DNA of 15,118 nucleotides, from assembly GCA_937936695.1 (NCBI GenBank), contig CALHCK010000133.1:1-15118 (forward strand). Direction: 5' to 3'. Of the stretch, positions 1 through 6,348 are shown piece by piece (position 1 is the first letter of the stretch; each line of letters starts with the position of its first letter). Position numbers and translations under genes: made by a program. Under the pieces are notes generated by a model. The model worked only from the letters and a program-made list of their open reading frames with translations, did no database searches and was not told where the DNA came from. The stretch is from an uncultured Polaribacter sp. GTDB lineage: Bacteria > Bacteroidota > Bacteroidia > Flavobacteriales > Flavobacteriaceae.

Positions 1-1373
1 GCATCATCAAACATTTTCTCTTGCTTGGTTACAAAAGTTGTATCTGTTTTTAAATAAGAGATGAAATCTAAAAAATCTGAATCTTTAAAATTAAAGCTAG
101 TAATATTTTCTTTGTTTGGATATTTATAATAATAATCTGTGGCATAATTAAAAATTGCCTTAGAACGTAACAAGGTTTTTGTTTCTTCTGTTTTTACTGA
201 TTTATCAAGAACAACATCTGGCAATACCCCACCACCATCATAAACAGTTCTTCCGTTTGCTGTTTTAAATGCATGTACTTCTCCATCAGAAAATTTAGGC
301 ACTTTTCCTTCTTTAGTTCTATTCGTATAATCTAATTCTTGAATACATCTACCACTTGGAGTGTAATATTTAGAAATTGTTAACTTTAATTGTGTTCCGT
401 ATGCAAGCTCTCTATACCTTTGCACCAAACCTTTACCAAAAGATCTTTGCCCCATAATAACAGCTCTATCGTAATCTTGTAAAGAACCACTTACAATTTC
501 TGAAGCAGATGCAGAACGCTCGTTTACTAAAACCACAATTGGTATTTCTAAATCTAAAGGAGTATTTTTTGTTTTATAAACATTACTCCATTTTTTAACC
601 TTTGCTTTTGTAGTTACAATTACTCTGTCTTTAGGTAAGAAAAAATTAGAAATATTTATAGACTCCAACAAAGATCCTCCCGGGTTGTATCTAAGATCAA
701 AAACTAGCTTTGTCATTCCTTCCGCTTTCAGTTTTTTAAACGCTTTTTTTACTTCAGAAGATGCTTTATTATTAAAACGTGTTAAAACTATGTACCCAGT
801 TGTTTCATCAATCATCTTAGAAAAAGGTACAGGGTTAATAACTATTTTTTCTCTTGTTATTTCTTTTGTTAGTAATTTTGTTCTTCTTTTTATTTGTGCC
901 GTAAAACTAGTGTTAGGTGTTCCTTTTAAAAAAGCCGATAATTGACTTTTATCTAAATTAACAATAGATTGTCCATCAACAGCTACAATTATATCTCCTA
1001 TTTTTAAACCTGCTTTATCTGCAGAAAACCCTTTATAAACCTCATTTATTTCTATACCTCTTTTTGTATAAGACACAGAAACTCCAATACCTCCATACTC
1101 TCCTTCTCTTCTTATTTTAGCATTTTCTACATCTTGCTCTGTGTAAAAATTAGTGTACGGATCTAAATCTTTTAATGTATTTTTTATTGCCTTGTTTGTA
1201 AATTCTGCAGGATTAATTTCATCTACATAAAACATGTTTAATTCTTTAAACAATGTATTGTAAATTTCTATCTGTTTTGCTATTTCAAAAAATTTAGATT
1301 TAAATGAAAAAGATAAAAAAAAGACACCTATTAATGCAACAAGAATTATTTTTTTTGATGAAAACAACTTCAT
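1..1373 (-). CDS. S41 family carboxyl-terminal processing peptidase (CtpA/Prc-like), 3' end missing
   Basis: A serine protease of the tail-specific (CTP) family, acting on the periplasmic side and cleaving proteins near their C-termini. About 457 codons are present and the frame stays open to the left edge, so the C-terminus is missing. I read an N-terminal signal/anchor helix (residues about 8-24), a PDZ domain (about 92-165, with GIGVSV and AGLKIGDIIVAVDG), then the S41 catalytic core. The Ser/Lys dyad is visible: Ser289 in ERSASASEIVSG and Lys314 in SFGKGLVQ, 25 residues apart, with Gln318 four residues further on, matching the CtpB spacing. The ATG shares one base with the rnpA stop (TAATG), so translation is probably coupled. 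Family assignment is firm; the substrate is unknown. Confidence 0.95.
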   Translation of the reverse strand, partial: MKLFSSKKIILVALIGVFFLSFSFKSKFFEIAKQIEIYNTLFKELNMFYVDEINPAEFTNKAIKNTLKDLDPYTNFYTEQDVENAKIRREGEYGGIGVSVSYTKRGIEINEVYKGFSADKAGLKIGDIIVAVDGQSIVNLDKSQLSAFLKGTPNTSFTAQIKRRTKLLTKEITREKIVINPVPFSKMIDETTGYIVLTRFNNKASSEVKKAFKKLKAEGMTKLVFDLRYNPGGSLLESINISNFFLPKDRVIVTTKAKVKKWSNVYKTKNTPLDLEIPIVVLVNERSASASEIVSGSLQDYDRAVIMGQRSFGKGLVQRYRELAYGTQLKLTISKYYTPSGRCIQELDYTNRTKEGKVPKFSDGEVHAFKTANGRTVYDGGGVLPDVVLDKSVKTEETKTLLRSKAIFNYATDYYYKYPNKENITSFNFKDSDFLDFISYLKTDTTFVTKQEKMFDD

Positions 1374-1756
1374 TATTCTTTATTTTTTTTTGATTGATTT
1401 ATAAATAAGTTCAACAGCTTCTCCATCTTTAAATACAAATCATCGTAACTCCATGCATCTTTTGCCAAGTATGAAATCATAAATACATGGGGTTCTTCTA
1501 AATTATTATAAACTATTTCTTTTTGTAAACGATAAGTTTCTCGCATTAAACGCTTAATACGATTTCTATCTACAGCTAATTTAAAATTTCTTTTTGGTAC
1601 AGAGACTCCTACTTGCGCAGGATAATCTGAGGTATGTTGAGTTTTAAGATACATCATTCTTAAAGGAAAAGCTTTTACAGAATTTCCTTCTGCATACAGT
1701 TTTTCTATTAATTTCTTGCTCTTTAAACGTTCCTCTTTTCCTAGAGTATGCTTCAT
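1373..1756 (-). CDS. rnpA: Ribonuclease P protein component
   Basis: The small basic protein subunit of RNase P, which binds the catalytic RNA and helps it remove 5' leaders from pre-tRNAs. The 127-aa length is normal for the family. The diagnostic RNR box is present at about residues 63-73 (DRNRIKRLMRE), preceded by the usual VGVSVPKRNFKLAVDR stretch, and a basic tail (KKNKE) closes the protein. The ATG at 1756 gives a typical N-terminus (MKHTLGKEERLKSKK). No rpmH lies upstream; instead there is an intergenic stretch and a small Cys-rich gene. The stop overlaps the S41 peptidase start by one base. This pair is, to my knowledge, common in flavobacteria. Confidence 0.97.
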   Translation of the reverse strand: MKHTLGKEERLKSKKLIEKLYAEGNSVKAFPLRMMYLKTQHTSDYPAQVGVSVPKRNFKLAVDRNRIKRLMRETYRLQKEIVYNNLEEPHVFMISYLAKDAWSYDDLYLKMEKLLNLFINQSKKNKE

Positions 1757-1870
1757 TTTAACAAACTTAATAAAAACAATTGCTTTTTTACAATTTATAC
1801 TATTTTAGTTTTATTAAAACATCAGATCTCTAGTACTTTTTTTTGATAAAATAATTTAAAACAATCCTTT
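1757..1870. other. Intergenic region between rnpA and the Cys-rich gene
   Basis: AT-rich and without a gene I can support. It should hold the rnpA promoter. A TAAGTTTG (minus strand, 1762-1769) matches the -7 consensus but sits so close to the rnpA ATG that it would give an almost leaderless transcript. A 13-nt palindrome, GTTTTATTAAAAC, lies at 1808-1820. Confidence 0.4.
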
Positions 1871-2041
1871 TTAAGAAGCCATTTGTAACAATACATTAGG
1901 GCATCTTTTACAATTAATTCCTTTTTTCTTGTACTTATTACAACATTTACTCTTTGGCTTTATGCAGTTAGCACTACAAACAGCATCACAACTATAAGAA
2001 TTAGAAACCGCTGGCTTTTTTTGAGTATAAAAAACAATCAT
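1871..2041 (-). CDS. Small cysteine-rich protein (56 aa), function unknown
   Basis: A short open frame, easily missed by gene callers. It encodes 56 residues with seven cysteines (18, 22, 26, 33, 34, 44, 47), arranged C-x3-C-x3-C-x6-CC-x9-C-x2-C, among many lysines (for example CCNKYKKKG followed by CKRCP). There is no signal peptide or membrane helix, so a cytoplasmic location is likely. The cysteine density and CxxC/CC pairs suggest metal binding (iron-sulfur, zinc or copper; metallothionein-like), which is inference only. A good Bacteroidota -7 element (TATTTTTG, minus strand, 2059-2066) lies 17 nt upstream of the ATG, which supports a real gene. It diverges from the CNGKC protein/TonB receptor/PepSY series, so a shared metal theme is plausible. 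I do not recognise a named family. Confidence 0.7.
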   Translation of the reverse strand: MIVFYTQKKPAVSNSYSCDAVCSANCIKPKSKCCNKYKKKGINCKRCPNVLLQMAS

Positions 2042-2058
2042 AATTTTAATTTGTAGTG

Positions 2059-2066
2059 CAAAAATA
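2059..2066 (-). promoter_or_regulatory. Putative -7 promoter element (TAnnTTTG) for the Cys-rich small gene
   Basis: Reading the minus strand gives TATTTTTG, an exact match to the Bacteroidota -7 consensus TAnnTTTG. It lies 17 nt upstream of the ATG at 2041. The expected -33 position (about 2086-2089) is T-rich but lacks a clear TTTG, so the match rests mainly on the -7 box. Confidence 0.5.
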
Positions 2067-2086
2067 ATTATTATTTAGAATAATTA
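2065..2086. promoter_or_regulatory. Inverted repeat, candidate operator in the divergent promoter region
   Basis: A perfect 8-bp inverted repeat, TAATTATT and AATAATTA, separated by ATTTAG. It touches the -7 box of the Cys-rich gene and fills the spacer where a -33/-7 promoter would be bound by polymerase, a classic place for a repressor. It has a loose likeness to AT-rich Fur-type boxes, but in a genome this AT-rich that resemblance is weak evidence. Confidence 0.35.
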
Positions 2087-2182
2087 AAAATTAAAAACCT
2101 GTTTATTCTGTTAAAAATGAAGTTTTTATCAAAAACCACAAATAATAGCTTCTTTTTTATTGTTTAATGTTTTAATGAAACT

Positions 2183-2190
2183 TACTTTTG
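2183..2190 (+). promoter_or_regulatory. Putative -7 promoter element (TAnnTTTG) for the CNGKC gene and downstream receptor
   Basis: TACTTTTG matches the Bacteroidota -7 consensus exactly. A TTG at 2160-2162 lies 20 nt upstream, close to the expected -33 spacing. The transcript would begin only about 9 nt before the TTG start at 2204, leaving a very short A-rich leader. Confidence 0.5.
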
Positions 2191-2203
2191 CAAAAAAAAA
2201 ATT

Positions 2204-2572
2204 TTGATTCGCAAATCTGCAATTTTTTTATTCGTCTTTTTATACATGCTTGCCATGTTAAGACCTGTTGCTCCTTTTGTAGAATATGCAATCAATAAAG
2301 ATTACATTGCAAAATTTTTATGTGTTAATAAAGACAAACCTGTTATGCGTTGTAACGGAAAATGTCATTTATACAAAGAAGTAAAAAAACAGCAAGAAGA
2401 AACTCCTAAATCTTTAGAAATTTCTTTAAAAGAATATCCTATTGGTTTTGTAAAACTGATAGATTTTTCAATAAAAAAACATCATACTAAAAGAGCTAAA
2501 TCTTCTTTTTTCTACAAAAAAAATAGCTCTAGATTATATACAGATAGTCTTTTTCGTCCGCCCATTGCATAA
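2204..2572 (+). CDS. Membrane-anchored small CNGKC protein, function unknown
   Basis: A 122-aa protein with an N-terminal hydrophobic helix (residues about 5-22, then RPVAPF), probably an uncleaved anchor or signal. A compact cysteine region follows: Cys40 in FLCVNKDKP and Cys50/Cys54 in RCNGKCHLYKE. The remainder is lysine-rich, with a His pair in KKHHTKRAK (93-94). The three Cys plus nearby His suggest a periplasmic metal-binding site; this is inference. I recall similar short proteins next to TonB receptor/PepSY gene pairs in flavobacteria, but know no assigned function. The start is a TTG: no in-frame ATG lies upstream, and the internal Met15 or Met18 would cut into the hydrophobic helix. 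It is first in the plus-strand series, 123 nt before the receptor ATG. Confidence 0.8.
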   Translation: MIRKSAIFLFVFLYMLAMLRPVAPFVEYAINKDYIAKFLCVNKDKPVMRCNGKCHLYKEVKKQQEETPKSLEISLKEYPIGFVKLIDFSIKKHHTKRAKSSFFYKKNSSRLYTDSLFRPPIA

Positions 2573-2592
2573 AAGTTAATTTACATTTTTAT

Positions 2593-2620
2593 AGTTTTTA
2601 TTTTCAAAAAAGTAAAAACT
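2593..2620 (+). other. A/T hairpin between the CNGKC gene and the receptor gene
   Basis: Bases 2593-2604 (AGTTTTTATTTT) pair with 2609-2620 (AAAAGTAAAAACT read back) to form a 12-bp stem with one G-U pair and a 4-nt loop (CAAA). It lies 21 nt after the stop codon. It has no downstream T-run, so it is not a classic terminator on this strand. It may stabilise or process the message. Confidence 0.45.
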
Positions 2621-2652
2621 GCATGCAAATACACAAAATAACTTTTAAATCT

Positions 2653-2683
2653 ATTGTCTTTTAGAAATACTAAAAAAGACAAT
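2653..2683 (+). other. Hairpin just upstream of the TonB receptor start
   Basis: ATTGTCTTTT (2653-2662) is a perfect 10-bp inverted repeat of AAAAGACAAT (2674-2683), and an AG/CT pair can extend it with a small bulge. It ends 12 nt before the ATG at 2696. This position suits a translational or mRNA-stability control element in the receptor leader. No T-run follows, so simple termination is unlikely. Confidence 0.5.
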
Positions 2684-2695
2684 AAAAACGTACTG

Positions 2696-5014
2696 ATGAA
2701 AAAATTTATTATCATCTGTATAGGTATTTTACTACCTATACTAAGTGCAAATGCACAAAAAAATTATACTGGTAAAATTATAGACACCAACAACAACCCT
2801 ATTTTTGGTGCTACTATAATTGACTTAAATGGCAGCACAAACGGAACGACTTCTAATGAAAACGGAGAATTTAAAATCACTTTAAAAAACCCTAAAATTA
2901 AAGTTATAATGCTTGGGTTTAATGATAAAACGGTAACACTTTATTCTAAATTTAACACAATAATTTTAAACCAACATTCTTTAGAAGAAATTATTATTTC
3001 TGCAAGTAGAGAAAAACAAAAAAGAAATGAAATACCTGCTGCAATATCTGTAATATCTGCTGCAAAAATAGACCAGACAAAAGCTTTTGGTGTAGACCAA
3101 CTGGTTAATGACACTCCTGGAGTGTATGTTGCTAGTTCTAGAGGTAGCAGCAACGAGCAGCACTTTACAGCAGTTCGTTCTCCTATATCTACAAAACCTT
3201 TGTTTTTATTTTTAGAAGATGGTTTGCCTATAAGACCAACTGCTATTTTTAACCATAATGCTTTATTAGAATTAAACACACTTTCTTACAAAAGAGTAGA
3301 AGTATTAAGAGGTCCTAATGCCAGTATTTATGGTAGCGATGCCATTGGAGGTTCTTTTAACTTTATTACAAAAGACCCAACTAAAGAAATTTCTGGTCAC
3401 GCGTCATTACAAGCAAATAACCTTGGTTTTTCTAGTGTAGGTTTTGATTTTGGTAACCAAGTTACCGATAAGTTTGGTATTTACATTGCTTCTCAATTTA
3501 ACCAAAGAAACAATGGTCCTTTTGAACATAGTGATTACGACAAATATGCCTTAAAAGTAAAAACTGTTTTTACTCCTAATACCTCATCTAAACTTACAGT
3601 TACTTATGCTGGTTCAGATTTTGTTACAGATATGGCTGGTTCTGTTGGAGAGGAAAACTACAATTCTAGAAATTTTCAAAGTAATCAAACATTTACAAAT
3701 CGTGATGCTGTTGCTCATCGTATAAGTGCTACTTGGAATGAAAAATGGAATGAGAATAACAAAACTTCTTTTAGTGCATTATACAGAGATAATGTAATGA
3801 AACAAAATCCTTCTTTTAGAATTTCTGATGAACGTATTAGAGGACAAAGAACGGGAAGAATATTGGGAGAGGTTAACAACAATACTTTTGAAAGTTATTT
3901 TGCAAACATTCAACATCAATATAAAACCTCTAACAACTTTGCAAAAATAATTTTTGGTGCTACTGCAGATTTTACAAATCAAGATTATGTAGCTAACAGA
4001 ACTGAAGTTACAAGAGATGATGCTACTCGTAAAAATATAGCTTTTACAGTTTTAGATGAATTTATATTAAATTATCTGGCTGATATTAACAATTACGCTG
4101 CGTATACACAAGTAGAAATCTCTCCTACAGAACAGCTTAAAATTACAGGTGGTTTACGTTATGATTATTTTAATTATAATTTTAATAACAGAATAGAAAC
4201 TCAAAACGCCCTACCTAACAGCAAAGATGAATGGAACAATTTGGCTCCAAAATTAGGGTTGAATTATAATTTTAATAAAAACACAGGTATATACACTAAC
4301 TTTTCTACAGGTTTTACACCTCCACAATCATCTACATTATATAGAAGTAGAGACGAAAATAGAGGAATTAAACCTAGTAGATACAATAACTTTGAGATAG
4401 GAATTTATACAAAACCTACTAAAGAATTTAATATAGATGTTGCTTTATATCATTTAAAAGGAAACAATACACTAATTACTATTAGAGATCCAGAAACTGA
4501 TGATGACTTTATTAATACCAATGCAGGTGAAACTACTTCTTATGGTATAGAATATGGTATTTCTTATAAACCAAACGCTTTTTTAGAAATCTCTCATAAC
4601 GGTTCTTATGCAGAACATGTTTATAATAAATTTGAATTTGGTGGTATTGATTTTTCTAACACCGATAGAGAAACTGCGCCTAATTTAATTGGTACTTCTA
4701 AAATTATTGCAACTCCTGTAAAAGATCTAAGATTATCTTTAGAGCACGAATTAATTGGTAAATATTCTACTAGTTTAGAAGGTCAAGCTAGTGATGATAA
4801 TGAAAATCCTATTACCACTAATTATGATGGTCATAATATTTTTAATTTTTTAGCAAGCTATAAATATCGCAATGCAGAAATTTGGGTACATACATTAAAT
4901 ATTTTTGATAAACTATACGCTAACAGAGTAAGTTACAATAGATTTAGAAACGAAAATAGTTTTACAGTTGGTAATCCTAGAGCTTTTCATGTAGGTATTA
5001 AATATAATTTTTAA
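2696..5014 (+). CDS. TonB-dependent outer-membrane receptor, probably for a metal chelate
   Basis: An outer-membrane beta-barrel importer powered by TonB-ExbBD. From the ATG at 2696 it has 772 aa. A signal peptide (MKKFIIICIGILLPILSANA, then Gln) is followed by a carboxypeptidase-D-like regulatory domain (about 22-95, with GKIIDTNNNPIFGATI), a TonB-box-like SLEEIIISASRE (95-106), a plug domain (about 110-226, with VEVLRGPNASIYGSDAIGG), and a barrel ending in Phe (GIKYNF). The frame is open upstream to a TTG at 2654, but that would put 14 charged residues before the signal peptide and lies inside a hairpin, so 2696 is preferred. The PepSY partner downstream points to siderophore, heme or other metal-complex uptake rather than SusC-type glycan import; no SusD is present. 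The substrate is not readable from sequence. Confidence 0.93.
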   Translation: MKKFIIICIGILLPILSANAQKNYTGKIIDTNNNPIFGATIIDLNGSTNGTTSNENGEFKITLKNPKIKVIMLGFNDKTVTLYSKFNTIILNQHSLEEIIISASREKQKRNEIPAAISVISAAKIDQTKAFGVDQLVNDTPGVYVASSRGSSNEQHFTAVRSPISTKPLFLFLEDGLPIRPTAIFNHNALLELNTLSYKRVEVLRGPNASIYGSDAIGGSFNFITKDPTKEISGHASLQANNLGFSSVGFDFGNQVTDKFGIYIASQFNQRNNGPFEHSDYDKYALKVKTVFTPNTSSKLTVTYAGSDFVTDMAGSVGEENYNSRNFQSNQTFTNRDAVAHRISATWNEKWNENNKTSFSALYRDNVMKQNPSFRISDERIRGQRTGRILGEVNNNTFESYFANIQHQYKTSNNFAKIIFGATADFTNQDYVANRTEVTRDDATRKNIAFTVLDEFILNYLADINNYAAYTQVEISPTEQLKITGGLRYDYFNYNFNNRIETQNALPNSKDEWNNLAPKLGLNYNFNKNTGIYTNFSTGFTPPQSSTLYRSRDENRGIKPSRYNNFEIGIYTKPTKEFNIDVALYHLKGNNTLITIRDPETDDDFINTNAGETTSYGIEYGISYKPNAFLEISHNGSYAEHVYNKFEFGGIDFSNTDRETAPNLIGTSKIIATPVKDLRLSLEHELIGKYSTSLEGQASDDNENPITTNYDGHNIFNFLASYKYRNAEIWVHTLNIFDKLYANRVSYNRFRNENSFTVGNPRAFHVGIKYNF

Positions 5015-5018
5015 AGAT

Positions 5019-5050
5019 AAAGCAGTGTAGTAATTACTATGCTGCTTTTT
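5019..5050 (+). terminator. Terminator-like hairpin between receptor and PepSY genes
   Basis: Bases 5019-5031 pair with 5036-5048 over 13 bp (AAAGCAG against CTGCTTT at the base, two G-U pairs within, AATT loop), and the 3' arm runs straight into TTTTT (5046-5050). This is the form of an intrinsic terminator. Since the PepSY gene follows at once with no obvious promoter, it may be a partial terminator that lowers PepSY expression relative to the receptor. Confidence 0.65.
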
Positions 5051-5065
5051 ATGTTACACCACAAA

Positions 5066-6313
5066 ATGAAAAATAAAAAACTAAATCAATGGTTATGGAA
5101 ATGGCATTTTATTGCCGGTATTGTTTCTTTACCTTTTGTACTTTCTCTTGCTATAACTGGCGCTATTTACTTGTTTAAAAACAAAGTAGAAAAACCTGCT
5201 ATTGCACAAGTACAAGAAATTAAAACCAGTAAAACAAACAAACTATCTTACCAACAACAATTAAAAACTGTTTTAAAACAAACAAATAAAAAACCAAATA
5301 GTGTTGTTATAAATAATGATGATTTAAAAAGCACCGAATTTATTTACGGAAGATTTAGTCATAAAAAATCATTTTTTGTAAATCCTTATTCTGGTGAAGT
5401 TTCTGGTAAATTTTCTCCTAAAGACAGTTGGATGTATACCGTAAGAAAATTACATGGCGAATTACTTGGTGGTAAGGTTGGTACAAAAATTATAGAACTT
5501 GTTGCTTCTTGGATGGTAGTGCTAATTTTTACAGGTTTATTTGTTTGGTGGCCCATACAAAAATGGAACTTAAAAGGGCTGTTTTTAATACGTTTTAAAG
5601 AAGGGAAAAGAATATTGTACAGAGATTTGCACGCTGTATTAGGCTTTTGGATGTCTATTTTATTATTAATAACCTTAGCAGGTGGTTTACCATGGACAGA
5701 TGTTTTTGGCGGTAACTTTAAATGGTTACAAAAAGTTACAAATACAGGTTTCCCTAATTCCTGGAAAGGTATCGGGTTACACTCTACACCCAACGACAAT
5801 GCTATTTCTTTAGATAAAATGATTGCGATTGCAAATAAGCAAAATTTAGAAGGAGTAGTAAGTGTTAACTTACCAAAAACACCAAAAAGTACTTTTAGCG
5901 TTTCTAACATTTCTAAAAATTTAGAAAATCAGAAAATGATTCATTTTGATCAATATTCTGGGGCCTTAGTAAAACATCATAATTGGAGTGATGTTGGCTT
6001 TTTAATGAGAGGTAGAATGTGGGTAATGGCTTTTCATCAAGGAGAGTTTGGGATTTGGAATTGGTGGATAATGTTTTTATTAGCCATAACATTAACAATT
6101 ATGAGCTTATCTGCAATTGTATCTTATTTACTTAGAAAAAGAAAAAACAGTCTTGGCATTCCAAAAGTTAGCAGCCAATTTAAAGTAGGCAATTTTGTAA
6201 TATTCTTAATAGCTGTTTTAGCCATTATATTACCTCTTTTTGGGTGCAGTGTTTTACTAATTTTAGCTTTTGAATTTTTAACAAAAAGAAAAAAGAAAAT
6301 TAGCGTTTCATAA
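5066..6313 (+). CDS. PepSY-associated transmembrane protein (PiuB/siderophore-reductase-like)
   Basis: An inner-membrane protein of the PepSY_TM family, whose members accompany siderophore receptors and are linked to ferric-siderophore reduction or periplasmic metal handling. From the ATG at 5066 it has 415 aa. Membrane helices are seen at about 14-37, 144-162, 189-208, 332-356 and 376-403, with periplasmic segments between them. Conserved-looking histidines lie at helix ends: His14 (WKWHFIAG), His130 (RKLHGELLGG), His189 (RDLHAVLGFW) and His324 (MAFHQGEFG); these suit heme or metal ligands. In-frame ATGs at 5039 and 5051 exist, but 5039 lies inside the terminator-like hairpin and MKNKKLNQWLWKWH is a typical family start. 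It lies 51 nt after the receptor stop and probably works with it. The catalytic role is inferred. Confidence 0.88.
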   Translation: MKNKKLNQWLWKWHFIAGIVSLPFVLSLAITGAIYLFKNKVEKPAIAQVQEIKTSKTNKLSYQQQLKTVLKQTNKKPNSVVINNDDLKSTEFIYGRFSHKKSFFVNPYSGEVSGKFSPKDSWMYTVRKLHGELLGGKVGTKIIELVASWMVVLIFTGLFVWWPIQKWNLKGLFLIRFKEGKRILYRDLHAVLGFWMSILLLITLAGGLPWTDVFGGNFKWLQKVTNTGFPNSWKGIGLHSTPNDNAISLDKMIAIANKQNLEGVVSVNLPKTPKSTFSVSNISKNLENQKMIHFDQYSGALVKHHNWSDVGFLMRGRMWVMAFHQGEFGIWNWWIMFLLAITLTIMSLSAIVSYLLRKRKNSLGIPKVSSQFKVGNFVIFLIAVLAIILPLFGCSVLLILAFEFLTKRKKKISVS

Positions 6314-6322
6314 AACTTATTC

Positions 6323-6348
6323 AAAGAGGATGTTTTTGCATCCTCTTT
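6323..6348. terminator. Strong intrinsic terminator between convergent genes
   Basis: AAAGAGGATG (6323-6332) pairs perfectly with CATCCTCTTT (6339-6348) around a TTTTTG loop, and a T-rich tract follows on the plus strand to about 6357. It ends the PepSY transcript. It abuts the stop codon of the minus-strand methyltransferase gene at 6348 and can fold on that strand too, though the tail there is less T-rich. Confidence 0.85.

Noticed and set aside
685..945. 86-aa open frame on the plus strand
   Set aside because: Antisense to the S41 peptidase core, which is certain from its motifs.
1762..1769. TAAGTTTG (minus strand) as the rnpA promoter
   Set aside because: Matches the -7 consensus, but only 5 nt separate it from the ATG, so transcription would begin at or inside the start codon. 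Possible, but not called as a feature.
1808..1820. 13-nt palindrome GTTTTATTAAAAC
   Set aside because: Too short, with a 1-nt centre that cannot form a hairpin loop, and expected by chance in such AT-rich DNA.
2063..2081. A Fur box in the divergent promoter
   Set aside because: The likeness to the Fur consensus is partial and covers mainly A and T positions; reported only as an inverted repeat of unknown binding protein.
2654..2695. N-terminal extension of the receptor from a TTG
   Set aside because: It would add 14 mostly polar residues before a textbook signal peptide, and the TTG is inside a hairpin; the ATG at 2696 is better.
2941..3279. 112-aa open frame on the minus strand
   Set aside because: Antisense to the plug domain of the TonB-dependent receptor; no independent support.
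5039..5065. N-terminal extension of the PepSY protein from upstream ATGs
   Set aside because: The first ATG is in the terminator-like hairpin, and the family usually begins close to the WLWKWH segment; 5066 fits better.
5386..5910. 174-aa open frame on the minus strand
   Set aside because: It lies wholly opposite the PepSY protein gene, has no recognisable domain, and reads as a shadow of low-stop antisense sequence.
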